A stretch of 64,000 nucleotides of DNA from Aselliscus stoliczkanus (Eukaryota; Chordata; Mammalia; Chiroptera; Hipposideridae), in contig CM066731.1 of assembly GCA_033961575.1 (NCBI GenBank), positions 62,277,501 through 62,341,500 on the forward strand, given 5' to 3'. The notes below the pieces were generated by a model that was not told the origin of the DNA, searched no databases, and saw nothing but the letters and a program-made list of their open reading frames with translations. Position 1 is the first letter of the stretch. Each line of letters starts with the position of its first letter. The position numbers and the translations under genes are program-made. Shown one piece after another: positions 12,430-26,500 of this stretch.

Positions 12430-12640
12430 GTAAAGTGTTTACTTGGCACTTTGAGCCAGACACTGCTCTAAGCATTTTACATGAACCGACACATTAAATC
12501 CTCATTAAAATCCTATGAAACTAGGTATGACTGTTTTCCCCAATTTCCTGATAAGTTTAAATAATTATACTAGATGGAAGCTGGACATGATCCCAAGCAG
12601 TTTGGCTCCAGAGCCAGCACTCTTGATCCCATCTACCAGA
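12430..12640 (-). mobile_element. MIR SINE relic, antisense
   Basis: Reads as the reverse of MIR: 'cagacactgctctaagcattttaca', 'cacattaaatcctcatt', 'cctatgaaactaggta'. Adjacent 12900-13050 shows a weaker similar pattern. Confidence 0.7.
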
Positions 12641-13514
12641 GGAAACTTTGAAAACATGCAAACATTTACAACATCACTGAAGGCCACTAAGTGCGACAGG
12701 TCACTTTATGAGGACAGACAGCTAGGGGAAGACTGAGAAAGCTGGACTATGAAGGGTACGAATGGAAATGTACATGTGAGATGACTATACAAGTAGAAGT
12801 CAGTGGCCCAGACTTGCAGAAAGGTTGGTTGGTCTTCTAGTAGATGGTCCCTTATAGAAGGGACTTTTAAGAGGTGGGCTTTCTAAGTAAAATTAGGTAT
12901 TAACCTGCATTGAAATAGGTTTTAACCGTTCACCAAATCATTTTCATGCCCATTTCATCTTTATAATCCTGGGTGAAGGTAAGCTATCCCACTTTAGTCA
13001 CCAGGAAACTAACGGCGGAAATTGTCACCTGAACGCAGGTTTTCTATTTATCCCCACTCCGCCAACTCCCTAGGTTCCTTAATTCTGAGCAAGTGCCTTC
13101 GACTTCTCTATGGCTATCCTAGATGTCTGCAACTCCTTCCCATTCCCAAACTCTCTCAGACATGTCACCAACCTCTAATAATTTATAGGGCGAGTTGAAT
13201 TTCCAAGACTGAAAACAGGAATATGTGTGCACAAGATAGATATAGCCAATATATACTATCCATGTCTTTATCCTAGAAATATCGGCCAAATTTCCTACCC
13301 CTCACCAGCTTCAAAAGCTGTGCTAGCTTGGGTGAAATGTCCGTGTTCATGGGTCCTAACCTATCGCTATTGGTAATGGGGGTTTGAGGGTAGCGGCATA
13401 TGGAAAGTCTTGTGTTGTATAGTAGGACCCCCTTTATCCACGGTTTTGTTTTCCCCAATTTCAGCTACCCGGATCAACCACAGTCCAAAAAAGATTTTAA
13501 AAAATCCCAGAAAA

Positions 13515-13659
13515 GCATTCCTAAATTTTCTTTTTTTTTTTTTTGTTGTTGTTTGTTTTGTTTTTGAGGGCAGTGTCACTGGCCCTCATATGTGGGACCG
13601 AATCGGGGCCAGCGCTTAACCATCGCGCCACTCGGCCGGCCCCGCATTCCTAAATTTTC
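13515..13659 (-). mobile_element. tRNA-class SINE (ggccggcc type) with 16-bp target duplication
   Basis: The direct repeat 'gcattcctaaattttc' lies at 13515-13530 and 13644-13659. Between them, on the minus strand, is a tRNA-like head beginning ggccggccgagtggcgcg, with a B box near 'ccccgattcggtccc', then 'cagtgacactgccctc' and a tail read as T13 plus GTT repeats on the plus strand. Perfect target duplication means a fairly recent insertion. Confidence 0.9.
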
Positions 13660-13803
13660 AACTGTACAGCCTTCTGAAGTGTGGTAACTCCCACGCCCTG
13701 CCTGGGAGGTGAAAATCCTTGTCCAGGGTCTCCATGCTGAACATACTCCCCGCTTATTAGTCAATTATTGTCTTCCAGGTCCCAGTATCACAGTGCTTGT
13801 GTT

Positions 13804-13965
13804 CAAGTAACCCTTTATTTTTTTTTAGCTGAGCCATTCTGCCACCTATCGGCACCTCAACTGGGGCTGGGCATCGAACTGCTGTTGCTCAGAGCTCAGC
13901 TCACACTCTAGAGCGAGCTCTTAACCAAGTGAGCCACTCGGCCAGCCCTAAGTAACCCTTATTTT
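13804..13965 (-). mobile_element. tRNA-class SINE, second subtype, with target duplication
   Basis: Flanked by 'aagtaaccctttattt' (13805 on) and 'aagtaacccttattt' (13950 on). The minus-strand head 'agggctggccgagtggctcac' is followed by a tRNA-like body and an A-rich tail. It is related to the ggccggcc SINE in the head but diverges in the body. Confidence 0.8.
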
Positions 13966-14165
13966 TAATGCCACATTCACATAACCTATTACACTATATT
14001 GTTATAATTACTGTTAATCTCTGTACCTCACTTATAAATTAACTATGTGTATACAGGAAAAAACATAGTATGTATACTGTTTGGTACTCTCCACAGCTTC
14101 AGGCATCCACCAAGGGTCTTGGAACATATGCCCTGTGGATAGTGGGGGGCTAGTGTAGTTTCCCC

Positions 14166-15445
14166 TCAATTTTGTTGTGAACCTAAAACCTTTTTTAAAA
14201 ATTGTTTTTTTATAAAAGCTTTGTAAAATGCCACCACCTCACATGTATAGTGATCTATTGCTCATTATCCCTATGCCTACAACATTAGTTTTCCCCACCT
14301 ACCCATGCCCAGGTAGTTAGCAATATGCCACTTGTACTTTGTTGCAATGGATTTTCTTTCTTTAGAGCCACTTCTATCTTTTGGAAAACAGATGAGCAAA
14401 GGCAAGGGCTGGACACTATCTCCTGAAGCAGTAAAACAAGATGGGTAATTTCAAAACTTAAATTTAGGCTCCACCTAGAGATTAATGCACAATTTTTTGT
14501 ACATTGATCCAATTGTTCACTAAGATACTAAATTTCCTGCAAACCACTAGTACCCTGATTTTATAAACCAAAGGACACGAAATTTCTCCCAGAATTAAAC
14601 CTCAACTCACTAATCCAGAGAAATAGCTTCCGAGACCAAAGAACTTAGAGAAATTCTTAAATATATTTGTCTAGCGACTTCCAAATACTAAAAAGTACTG
14701 ATTCTGGTTCAGTAGCATCAAAAGAATTATACAGGGCATCTGTTTCATACACATCGCATTCTGGCACAATCAGTGAGGACTACAAATATTTTTACTTTAA
14801 TTACACATATTTCATGTTACACCCAACACTTACAACTTTCAGTTCACTAGTCTAGGCGAGATGATACATAAGTACAGGACTGCTCCTTATAAAATACCCA
14901 AACTTTCTATTTAAGGTTTTTGCTCACTAGTTTCATTAGGAGTACTGGGGTGCTCCAAAATAACTTGCATCAAGGGGTACAAATTTCATTCCTTTCTTCA
15001 TAATGTGGAATTATTAAAACGTACCTAAATAAGGACATAAGATATAAGAAAAAGAACATAAAAATGCAATGCAGAGAGACAACACATTTATGCGATATTT
15101 CATAGGCAAGCCAAAGCCCGCGAAAATAGAATTCAGCAACAGAATTTTTATTTGTAAACTGCTTTTAACTACTTTGCCTATAAAGCACAAAGCACAGGCT
15201 TTCTTAGAAGACACCCATTTGGGCTACTTCAAAGGCACAAAGTGAAAAATAAAGATTTCTCTCTTGTACAGAAAAGTCCTTAATAAACCCAAGCAATGTC
15301 TTTCCAAGATACAACTGAACCCTAGTTTTGCATTCAACAGCTGTTGACTCGGCTTAATTTTAGCACACAGCAAAATTTGCCACGATAGTTACGGGATGGC
15401 AGAGACAGGCTAACAGAAAAATCACCAAGACTACAACGCATTTCA
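14166..15445. other. intergenic downstream of RPL7, nothing recognised
   Basis: AT-rich sequence without supported ORFs, repeats or RNA genes that I can name. Confidence 0.5.
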
Positions 15446-15505
15446 ATTTGAAAACAGTGACTGTTTATTAACTGACCAGGTTACAAAAATACCCATGGTA
15501 GATAC
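15446..15505 (-). other. RPL7: RPL7 exon 7 (3' UTR only)
   Basis: Terminal non-coding exon. The acceptor 'cttttcag' precedes GTATCTACC, and the exon reads through GTTAATAAACAG, with AATAAA at 15464-15469 (minus strand), to a cleavage site near 15446-15450. Sequence and size agree with the short 3' UTR remembered for mammalian RPL7. Confidence 0.85.
15464..15469 (-). terminator. RPL7: RPL7 polyadenylation signal AATAAA
   Basis: Canonical hexamer on the minus strand in the last exon, about 15-20 bases before the expected cleavage site. Confidence 0.85.
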
Positions 15506-15824
15506 CTGAAAAGAAAAAAAATAAACCCATTAAAAAAACCATTTTAATAGTTAAGAATTAACATAAATCAAGAAGTTACAAGAAACATACCAATTATTTC
15601 CATTTTTAAACAGGAAAAAAAAACCCGTCTTTCCTTCCCTCCATAAATGTCTTCAAAAGGAGTAACCAACCAACCATAGTCATGTAAGATGGTTGATTTT
15701 TTCCACACTAAAAAGATTAGAACGCAACCAAACCCTTATTAATATTTAGTACGAAAAGTATTTGCAATTATCACCCCTTATACTCTAGTATTAAATCAAC
15801 TTCTCTCAAGGTGCAGCTGCTCAC

Positions 15825-18624
<2,800 letters not shown>

Positions 18625-18638
<14 letters not shown>

Positions 18639-18667
18639 GGTTCCGACCGGAGGAAAAAAAAAAGAGG
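18625..18667 (-). CDS. RPL7: RPL7 exon 1 (5' UTR plus 14 coding bases)
   Basis: Codes MEGT and two bases of the next codon. Donor GTAAGT at 18624-18619. The 5' UTR is only about 30 bases, starting in a CTCTTTTTTTTTTCC tract. Confidence 0.88.
18654..18667 (-). promoter_or_regulatory. RPL7: RPL7 5' TOP start region
   Basis: Minus-strand CCTCTTTTTTTTTTCC about 20-30 bases before the ATG. A C followed by a pyrimidine run at the cap site is the terminal oligopyrimidine motif that puts ribosomal protein mRNAs under mTOR/LARP1 translational control. The exact cap base is inferred. Confidence 0.8.
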
Positions 18668-19628
18668 AAGTCAGCGCAAGCGCACTGTTCACTTAAAGGA
18701 CGGCGAGAGTGAAGCCCCACGATTCATAGGTGTCCCAGAATAATCCGGAAAAGAACTCAGCACTGAGAACTCGCCTTGCAGACTCAACATTAAGAACTGC
18801 CTGATTCAGCCCCTTAGAATCAAGTTTCTGGTAAACTTTGTATGAGAAAAATGCATGCATTGATTCGACTTTAATCAATATGACGAGAGTGTTAGCACCT
18901 TGACTACTCGGGGTCCTAGTCTTTAGGCTGCGTTGACCGGGTAGGGTTCGAATTCCACGCAGTTATGTACGCAAATGACACGCCGCGAGGGTACGAACTA
19001 CAAGTCCCAGCATGCATCAGTTTAATTGCCCGCCCGGCGGGGAGAGCAACATTTACCTGGGATTGTAAGCAGACCACGCCGTTGGTGATTCCAGCCAGGA
19101 AAAAGGAGAGCCTTTTGGCCCACGTTACAAACGGTTAGCTGCGATTCTAAGTCGCTGCCGAGCCGCGGCTTTGACCGCCTTTTCTGCTCTCTGCCAACCC
19201 CAGTCACCGACTCTGGCACCCCCATTGCCGCGCTGCCGAGGTCCTTTTGTTCCTCCAGCCTCAAGGGCTGTCTTTCGCAGCGCCTGACTACAAAGCGGGC
19301 CGTCCAGAGTCCCCCCTGGTTAACGAAAGTGGAGAGGCAGGGACAAGCGAGGATCGGACGGCGGGAGGAGGATGGCCGGGACGCTCCCGACCTCCGGACC
19401 TGGCAGGCGGCGGTCGGGACACCCCACGGCAGGGGGCGTGAGCCGAGAAGGGAGGTGCGACAGGGCCAGGAGGCTGCGGCCACGGCCATGTGAGAGGGGC
19501 TGCCCCGCCGCGGGTCCGCGGACTGCGGGCGGGCTGGGGGCTGGGCCGGGGGCGGGGTGCACCCGGGGGCGGGGAGGGCCGAGCGGAGGGAGGGCGGAGG
19601 CCTCCGCTGGCTCTTCCCGGTCGTGGGT
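18668..19628. promoter_or_regulatory. RPL7-RDH10 divergent intergenic promoter region
   Basis: About 1 kb between the two divergent starts. The RPL7-proximal third is moderately GC-rich. The RDH10-proximal part passes into a CpG island. Two GC boxes lie at about 19548-19558 and 19565-19576, just upstream of a TATA box. A ZNF143/Staf-type site lies centrally. Confidence 0.75.
18997..19015 (+). promoter_or_regulatory. ZNF143/Staf-type binding site
   Basis: ACTACAAGTCCCAGCATGC differs little from the well-known ZNF143 (SBS) consensus ACTACAATTCCCAGCATGC. Such sites are frequent in divergent mammalian promoters. It lies about 330 bp upstream of RPL7 and 650 bp upstream of RDH10. Confidence 0.8.
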
Positions 19629-19635
19629 TATATAG
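19629..19635 (+). promoter_or_regulatory. RDH10: RDH10 TATA box
   Basis: TATATAG in the GC-rich setting 'gggttatatagtgagg', with GC boxes 55-80 bp upstream. It predicts a start near 19660, giving a 5' UTR of about 620 bases. Confidence 0.7.
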
Positions 19636-19659
19636 TGAGGAGCGTGGAGCCCGCTCAGA

Positions 19660-20281
19660 AGCGGCTAGGAGCGCTCCGACTTGCAAGTGGTGCTTCGCTG
19701 CGGAGCGGGGTGCCCGAGTGACAGCCTCGGGGAGCGCCAGGCAGGGGGACACGAGACCGCGGGGCAACTGCAAGCTGTTGGGCAGCGCTCGCCTGCGCCG
19801 AGCGAGCCGCCTGTTCCTGGCGCTCCCGCTGCCCCGCACCCCACTCTCCCACCCTCTCGCAACTTGGGTCAAGTTGACAACTCCCGCCGCCGCGCGCCCC
19901 TCCGCCGGGGTGCGAGGCATCCGCCGCGCCGGCTCCAGGGACGCTCGGGCAGCGGCGGCTTGGCCATGAGGGCAGCGCGCGCCGCCTAACTCGCGGCTGT
20001 CACCGCCGCTACAGCGGGATCGGCCGGCCCGGCGGGCGCTCCGGGACGGGCGGGCGGGCGGCCGCCGGCAGGAGGCGCCGAGCCGGGCGATCGCCGCCGC
20101 GGGCACAGCCCGGGGCCACCGCGCGGAGCCAGGCCGGCACCTCGGGGGCGGGCGCGGGGGCGCAGCCGCCTTCTGGTCTCCGCGCCTCTGACAAGCGCCC
20201 CAGGGCGGGGGAGCCGGGCTGCCCGGCGCGGGGCGGGCGCGGACGCGAGCGCGGGGCTCGTGCGGGGCCCCGGGCGTCGAG
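19660..20281 (+). other. RDH10: RDH10 5' UTR (start inferred)
   Basis: GC-rich leader between the inferred start and the ATG at 20282. It contains one upstream ATG (19966) with its own stop at 19987-19989. No intron is seen in it. Confidence 0.65.
19966..19989 (+). CDS. upstream ORF of 7 codons in RDH10 leader
   Basis: ATG in context 'ttggccATGagg' (G at -3), coding MRAARAA then TAA, 292 bases before the RDH10 start. It is the only ATG I see in the leader. It could lower or condition RDH10 translation; this is inference. Confidence 0.5.
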   Translation: MRAARAA

Positions 20282-20570
20282 ATGAACATCGTGGTGGAGT
20301 TCTTCGTGGTCACTTTCAAAGTGCTCTGGGCGTTCGTGCTGGCCGCCGCGCGCTGGCTGGTGCGGCCCAAGGAGAAGAGCGTGGCGGGCCAGGTGTGCCT
20401 GATCACGGGCGCCGGCAGCGGCCTGGGCCGCCTCTTCGCGCTGGAGTTCGCCCGGCGCCGGGCGCTGCTGGTGCTCTGGGACATCAACACTCAGAGCAAC
20501 GAGGAGACGGCGGGCATGGTGCGCCACATCTACCGCGACCTGGAGGCGGCGGACGCCGCGGCGCTGCAAG
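20282..20570 (+). CDS. RDH10: RDH10 coding exon 1
   Basis: Residues 1-96 plus one base: membrane anchor, cofactor-binding TGAGSGLG and WDINTQ. Donor 'AAG|gtaact'. Confidence 0.97.
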
Positions 20571-23500
20571 GTAACTCAGCCCCGCGCCCCAGCATTGTTG
20601 GGTCAAGCCCCTCCCCGCCTCCGCGCTCCCACCCGGGAGGGCCTCGAAACCCCACTGTCACAGCCAGCCCCGCTCTCGAGGAAGAGAACCCCCTCCGCCA
20701 GGGTCTTCTGCGCTTGGATTGTGCCCCTGATAAAGGAACGTGATCACCACGGTGTTAGAATGGAGAACGTGTGCCAAACCCTGGTCTTCACCGAGGTCCT
20801 GTCTCTTTGGGGACGACAGGGGTTTGTTTCTCTGTGGGGCTTCCTAAGCGCTCTGAAGACAGGGACGGCAGAGGGAACTTGTTACCACGGGCTTGAATCC
20901 TAAAGAAATGTCTCCGTCTCCCTTGCGATGGGAAACTAAAGTGGCTTTGGCAAGTTCTCAGAGCCGACTGATGCGTGTATATACCGGGGGTGCCAAAAAA
21001 TGTATGCACATTTTAAGAGATGTAATCTTAAAATGTGTATACATTGTTTTTCTTCGGGGGGGGGGGTCGGGGTGGCACCCTCTCTGTATGTTAGTGTGGT
21101 CTGGAGCTCCGAGACTGGGGCCGCCGCACTGATGTTTTCATTATAACTTAAACCATGAGAATATAATTACATTGTTTCACCAGAGATAAGTAAGTACTTT
21201 AGTTACATACTCAGCCCGATTGAAAGAATACCGTGCCTCTTAAGGCAAATCGCTGGAAGGACTTCGCCTTTTTGTGAATGTGTTCCATGTTTTGGGTAAC
21301 CTCAGGAAATCTGCATTTCTGTATATCAACTACCCTGAATCTGAGACTTTAAAAAAAAAAAGCAAAAGCAGAGACCATAACCAACCATAAGTATTGGTCC
21401 AGGAAATTTGATAATGGCAATTGCTTTTTGACAAAAATGTTTCATTTCCAGGGAAAACATTAAACTATAACAAGAAGATTAACTTGGGCACTACACTTCC
21501 CCCATATTGGTCATTTGTCACCAGAATTATTGGCACCTGCCTTGTAGGTCAGAACATCAAAGGTTAAAAATGTTGCATTTTCAACAATGATATGGAGGGC
21601 AGCTAATAGAAATTGCTGTGCTCCCTGCCAAAACTTAGAGATGGTTATTTGTTTTCCCGGGAAGAGATTTTGGTTTTTAAATTGAGTTCATGTGTGTGAA
21701 AATTGCCTATTTACCTGTGAACTTGATTTACGTGAGGGTGCTTTTCTTAGCGGGTGTTCACTACTCCAGTTAGAACAAACCCATGCGACCTCCACATATC
21801 ATGAGAAACTTTAGGTTCCTTTCTTGACTTTGGATGAATTCAGATTATTAATTACAGTTTTGATTTGTGAGCCTTGAGGTGAGGATCCATTTTGAGGGTG
21901 CTCATGCTAAAACTTAAGAACCACTTCTGGCCACACTGTTCCCCCCAAAAAAGAGGAGTGTGTAATGTGTTTGGGAGGAGGGGTGTTCCTCTCTGGGCTG
22001 AGATCAGTTCTTTCCAGGTGTCTTTAGCTCCAGGAAGCTGATCCCATGAGGTCTGACTTGTATTGGGCTTGTCACAATTACATGATTTCCCCCGAAGCAA
22101 AGTTCTCCAGCAAATTGCTCTAATTCCCCAAGACTTTTAGGGGAGGAAGGCAGCTGTAAGTTCAGTCATTGGCAAGCCTTACAGTGTTAGAAACTTGAGG
22201 CTCACTGTAGTATTTTTGTTTCGTGTGATCTTTGTCCTACCGATTGCCGTGTGACTCACGTTTTGCAACCCACCCTCCCCCTTCTCTCTTCCATGGTTTT
22301 TTTCCCCCCTCATCTGGACGTCTGAGGACAGCTGGGAATGGTGAGGAAGAAATTCTGCCCCACTGTAACCTGCAGGTTTTTACCTACACTTGTGATGTGG
22401 GAAAGAGGGAGAATGTCTATCTGACTGCTGAAAGGGTCCGCAAGGAGGTTGGCGAGGTCTCAGTCCTGGTGAATAATGCCGGTGTGGTCTCGGGGCATCA
22501 CCTTCTGGAATGTCCTGATGAGCTCATCGAGAGAACCATGATGGTCAATTGCCACGCACACTTCTGGGTAAATATTAACATCCTTATTTTTGTTACTGGG
22601 CCCTACTCAATGCGAAGGTTGGAAAGGAGGGTATTTTCAATGTCAGCCTGAAAGCCACCTGCACACTTTCACCACAGAGCTTCCTTCTAATTCACTATTC
22701 CCCTTGGTGAATTACAACGTATGCCAGTTAGTATTAAATAGCTGTTGCTCCCCCCCCCCCAATTCAGTATTTCTTGAGAGGGTAGAGGACTGAACATTTT
22801 GAACTAGTTTGAAAGATTGCCATAAAAATAACAAGAGGAAGCATAAAACCCTGGGTTTGTTTATTTTACTTTCTGTTGAGTTTGTAAAACATTGGTTGTT
22901 CTTATGAATTCCTAAAGTCAGAGTTTAGGCTTCCAAATTACTGCTCAGCCACATTTTGGAAAGTGCCAGAGATTCTGAGATCAGCATCTGTGGTCTGCTG
23001 GGAGTGGTCAGGCCACCCTGGCAGTCACTTAGCATCCATTGACCATCTGCAGTGTCTGTGGCATTGTCCTGTTGGGGTACATCTCAGCTGAGAGGATGGC
23101 TCTCTTAGGAGAACGGAAGTCATCCTGATAGGACCACAGAGTCACTATCCGGGAGCTCGGGGGTGGGGGGGTGGGGGGTGGCGTGTAAGGCCTGGTGAAT
23201 CAGGGACTTAAACCATGTCAGCTTCTAAAGGATGGTTGGGACATCGGAGCTACTCCAGCATCTAAGGGTGAGAGGGGAGGTCTTTCTACTGCTCTGAGGA
23301 CAACGCGAACCCCAGCATTTCAGCCGAACTGACTCAGTAATGGTGGGTGTGACACTCTGCCCTATAACTTACACTGTTGATCCACTTGATGCTTTTCTTC
23401 CTCCATAGTATTTGCCCCTTTACTTTTGTGGATGGGGTCAGGAGATCGGGTGGTGTGTTTTGTTTTTCCCCATAGGCAGATTAGCCTTCTACTAACAACA

Positions 23501-26500
23501 AAGGACTGTTTCTCCTAAATAGGTCACATTAAACCTCATCAATTTTTAGCAACTGCTTAAAAACTTAATCTGGCTTTAGAAATACTTATTCAAATGTTCC
23601 CCTTGAATATCAAATCATTTCTCTGATCCTGGAAGAAGCCTATTTTAATGTTTTATTTTCAAACATGAACTTTGTTTAATTCATTTCCAAACTCATTCTA
23701 GAAATGAGCATAAAAATGATGTAAGCTAATACATATCATGTTTTAAATGAAGAAGATTACCAGATGCAGTTTAGGGAAATTTAAGTTTGTGTGTGTGTTG
23801 GGGGGTGGGGAATGGATAAAAGACCTTGTTGCTGCGGGGTCCATAAGAACAGGTGGCAAGTGACAAAGGGAAGGATCAAATGAGTAAAGGCCAGTACTGA
23901 ATAAACTGGGCAATACAGTTTATCTAGAATCCTGTGTGTTTATGAGTAAAACAAACAATCACCATTTGAAATAAAAGACACACATCAATTGCAGGTGGAC
24001 TGTAGTTTTCATATGTGAAGGATGATAAGGATGAAGGTGCCATAGAAACTAGAGCCGATTCCAGCTCGTCATCCTTAAAGAGACATCCAGCCATCAGCAG
24101 TAGGCTAGTTATAAACAGCAGACACCAGGACTAGATTTTTCCAATAATCTTTCACTGAGGTGATGCATGGTTTCCAAACTACAAATGTTTACCTACACAA
24201 AACACTGCAGTTTAACCATCTTGCCTACTTTCCCTGCATGGTGATTTTGCTAAATTGTAAAATTTCAAATGCAACCATATTTTTAAAGAAATCCCATTCA
24301 ATCTGTAGTTAAACGCTTAGAAGACGAAAGCGGCTTCTCTTCAGTGGCCGTCCTATAAAATGAGAGGTAGTTTAGAGTATTTTAAGTGCAGAAAATCCAT
24401 AGCTTCAGCTTTGAAAATGCACATCAATTAATGTCTGTACCATAAACATTAGGCTACTTTCTAACCTAAGGGTAAAGTTAAATTTCCACTAGAAATATTA
24501 TTGTGGAGCTGAATCTATATAAAGAGAAGGAACAAACCACCTTTGCAGAGTCCTTACTTTGCTTTGAGATGTTGCTTAACTACACAATTTAGGGAGTTGT
24601 TGGAAGCCCTGACAGTAATGACGTCACTGCATATTAAAATATGGGAGGCTCCTGAATTCTCCAGCTGTTTTTCCCCCAAGCATCTAAACTTAAGAATTTA
24701 TTTACAATATTGAGTCAGAAAATTCATTTTTGAGTTGGAATTTCTGACTTTGTGCCGAGACTTAAAAACACTGTTTAAGAAGTTGAGATCTAACAACTAA
24801 GATGTAAAAGAAGACTTACATAATTTATAGTGAGTGATGGGGGTAGGGGGAAGCAATGTTTTACATGGTCTAAGACCTCAGCTTCCCTCCCAGTAGTCCT
24901 CTGAGGGGAAAATGTGCACGATAACTGTTCAAAGAGGCACAGTATCAGCACATACCGTTTTCCTTCCAGAAAAAAATAACCAGTGTGTCTTTCCACTGTA
25001 TCCAGGTAGGGAAAAGAAGTTGCTCCCATATCTTTGAAAAAGTAGATCAAAAAGCAAAGACTTGTTCAGTCATTTGGACAGGTCGTCTTGAGCCAGACTT
25101 TTAGTAGCAGTTGCTGCCTGTTTTCATAAACTAATGCCTAGTGTAGTGGTCCTGACCCAGAGTTCAGGTTTGCTGCAGCGAAAGGGAAACTGCGTGGACC
25201 TCCGCCACGAAGCTGTGGGTGCTGCCGCTTCCAAAGCTTTCCCTACCCTCGTCCCCTAGCCTGGAAGGCCTCTGCCTCCACTCCGCCCACCTTTGAAGGC
25301 CTCGCTCAAGTTCTTACTGTCACCTTCCCTGCCCACTCCAGCCCTTTTCTGGCATTTTTGCATGTTTGAACTGCACAGGTCCCTGGGACCACCTTGTCCA
25401 ACTCCTTGTTTTCTGATGAAGCTGCAGGTGAATGGTTTGTCTAAGGCTTTTTTCTTCCATGAATCTCTCACAGCCCTCTCTGTGCTTCCCATCCCTTGGT
25501 GCATAGTATTTGTTTTTTGGTGTAGCTTCTTAGACTTTGTGCCCTGAAATCCAAAGTGAATTGCCAGCCTGTCTGAAGGCAGTTTATTTTATGCATCTGT
25601 TTGTTTTCCCCTGCCTGTCACAGAACTCCACTCATAAGTCACTCAATATGTGTTTGATAATACACGTGAGGCTTCTCCTTAGATATTTAGAAGATAACCT
25701 ATTCAAAGAATGCTCACATGTGCTTGTCTTCTGAGATTTCAGAAGGGAAGCATGATCCTGGACTAATTCAGGCAGGGTAAGATTGAAGAGATTTCAAAAT
25801 GGGGCTGGCTCATGTTCTTTATTGTTTGTATCTCCTTTCGTTTTCCGACACGACTTTTCCATTCTCCCTGCCCTGCCTGTATGCTCATTTTTACTGTAGT
25901 GTATGAACTCTGCTCAGCGATATGAGGCTAGTGACTTTGTGAATGTACCAATTTGAACCAAGCTCAAATTGAGTGCCTGGCAACCATTCATATTTCCCAA
26001 TGACCGGGCCTCAAGGAGACAATTCTTACTGCAACTCCTTCCTGGCTTCTTACTATTTCTGTGCACGCTGGAAGTTTTTGCAACACTTGGCAGTGTTCTG
26101 CACAGCTCTCCAGGCAGCTGTGATCCTGCATATTCCAGTATCCTTCCATCACCAGCAGCTCTCCTAGGAACCTTCTCTTTCTTGGTCCCCAGTCAAAGAA
26201 GTGATAGGTTTGGGGTAGGTTCCAGTCAGCATAATTGGCTGTGTCACAGTCGTGGTTAGGACAAGACCGTGGCGAACGTATGCAAGACAGGGCACCTTCC
26301 ATTAGCCATAATCATCAAAACCATTCCCTTAGGCTCCCTGTGTCTTCATGAGATGCAAAAGCTTGAAAATACCTCTCGGTTTTTTTTGAAATATGGAAAG
26401 TTGGCCTCCATACAGGAACTGCAAACCTGTGTTTTCCCCCAAACATTGGCACCGCTTCACTTTTTATTTTTTTATGAGGGGTAGGACCTTAGCTCGCATT

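Larger units (their letters stand above)
13415..14165. mobile_element. Tigger-like DNA transposon split by two SINEs
   Basis: The left part has 'tagtaggacccccttt' and 'cacggttttgttttccccaatttcagctacc'. The right part ends with 'gcatccaccaagggtcttggaac' and 'gtggatagtggggggcta'. These paired ends are typical of a Tigger/MER-type element. Two SINEs with target duplications interrupt it (see separate entries), so it is older than both. Confidence 0.6.
19150..20680. promoter_or_regulatory. RDH10: CpG island over RDH10 promoter and exon 1
   Basis: Dense CpG and very high G+C from upstream of the TATA box through the 5' UTR and coding exon 1 into early intron 1. Confidence 0.9.

Noticed and set aside
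19288..20490. 400-codon minus-strand ORF antisense to RDH10 exon 1
   Set aside because: Pro/Arg/Ala-rich chance frame in a CpG island, where stops are rare; no domain and it overlaps a proven exon and promoter.
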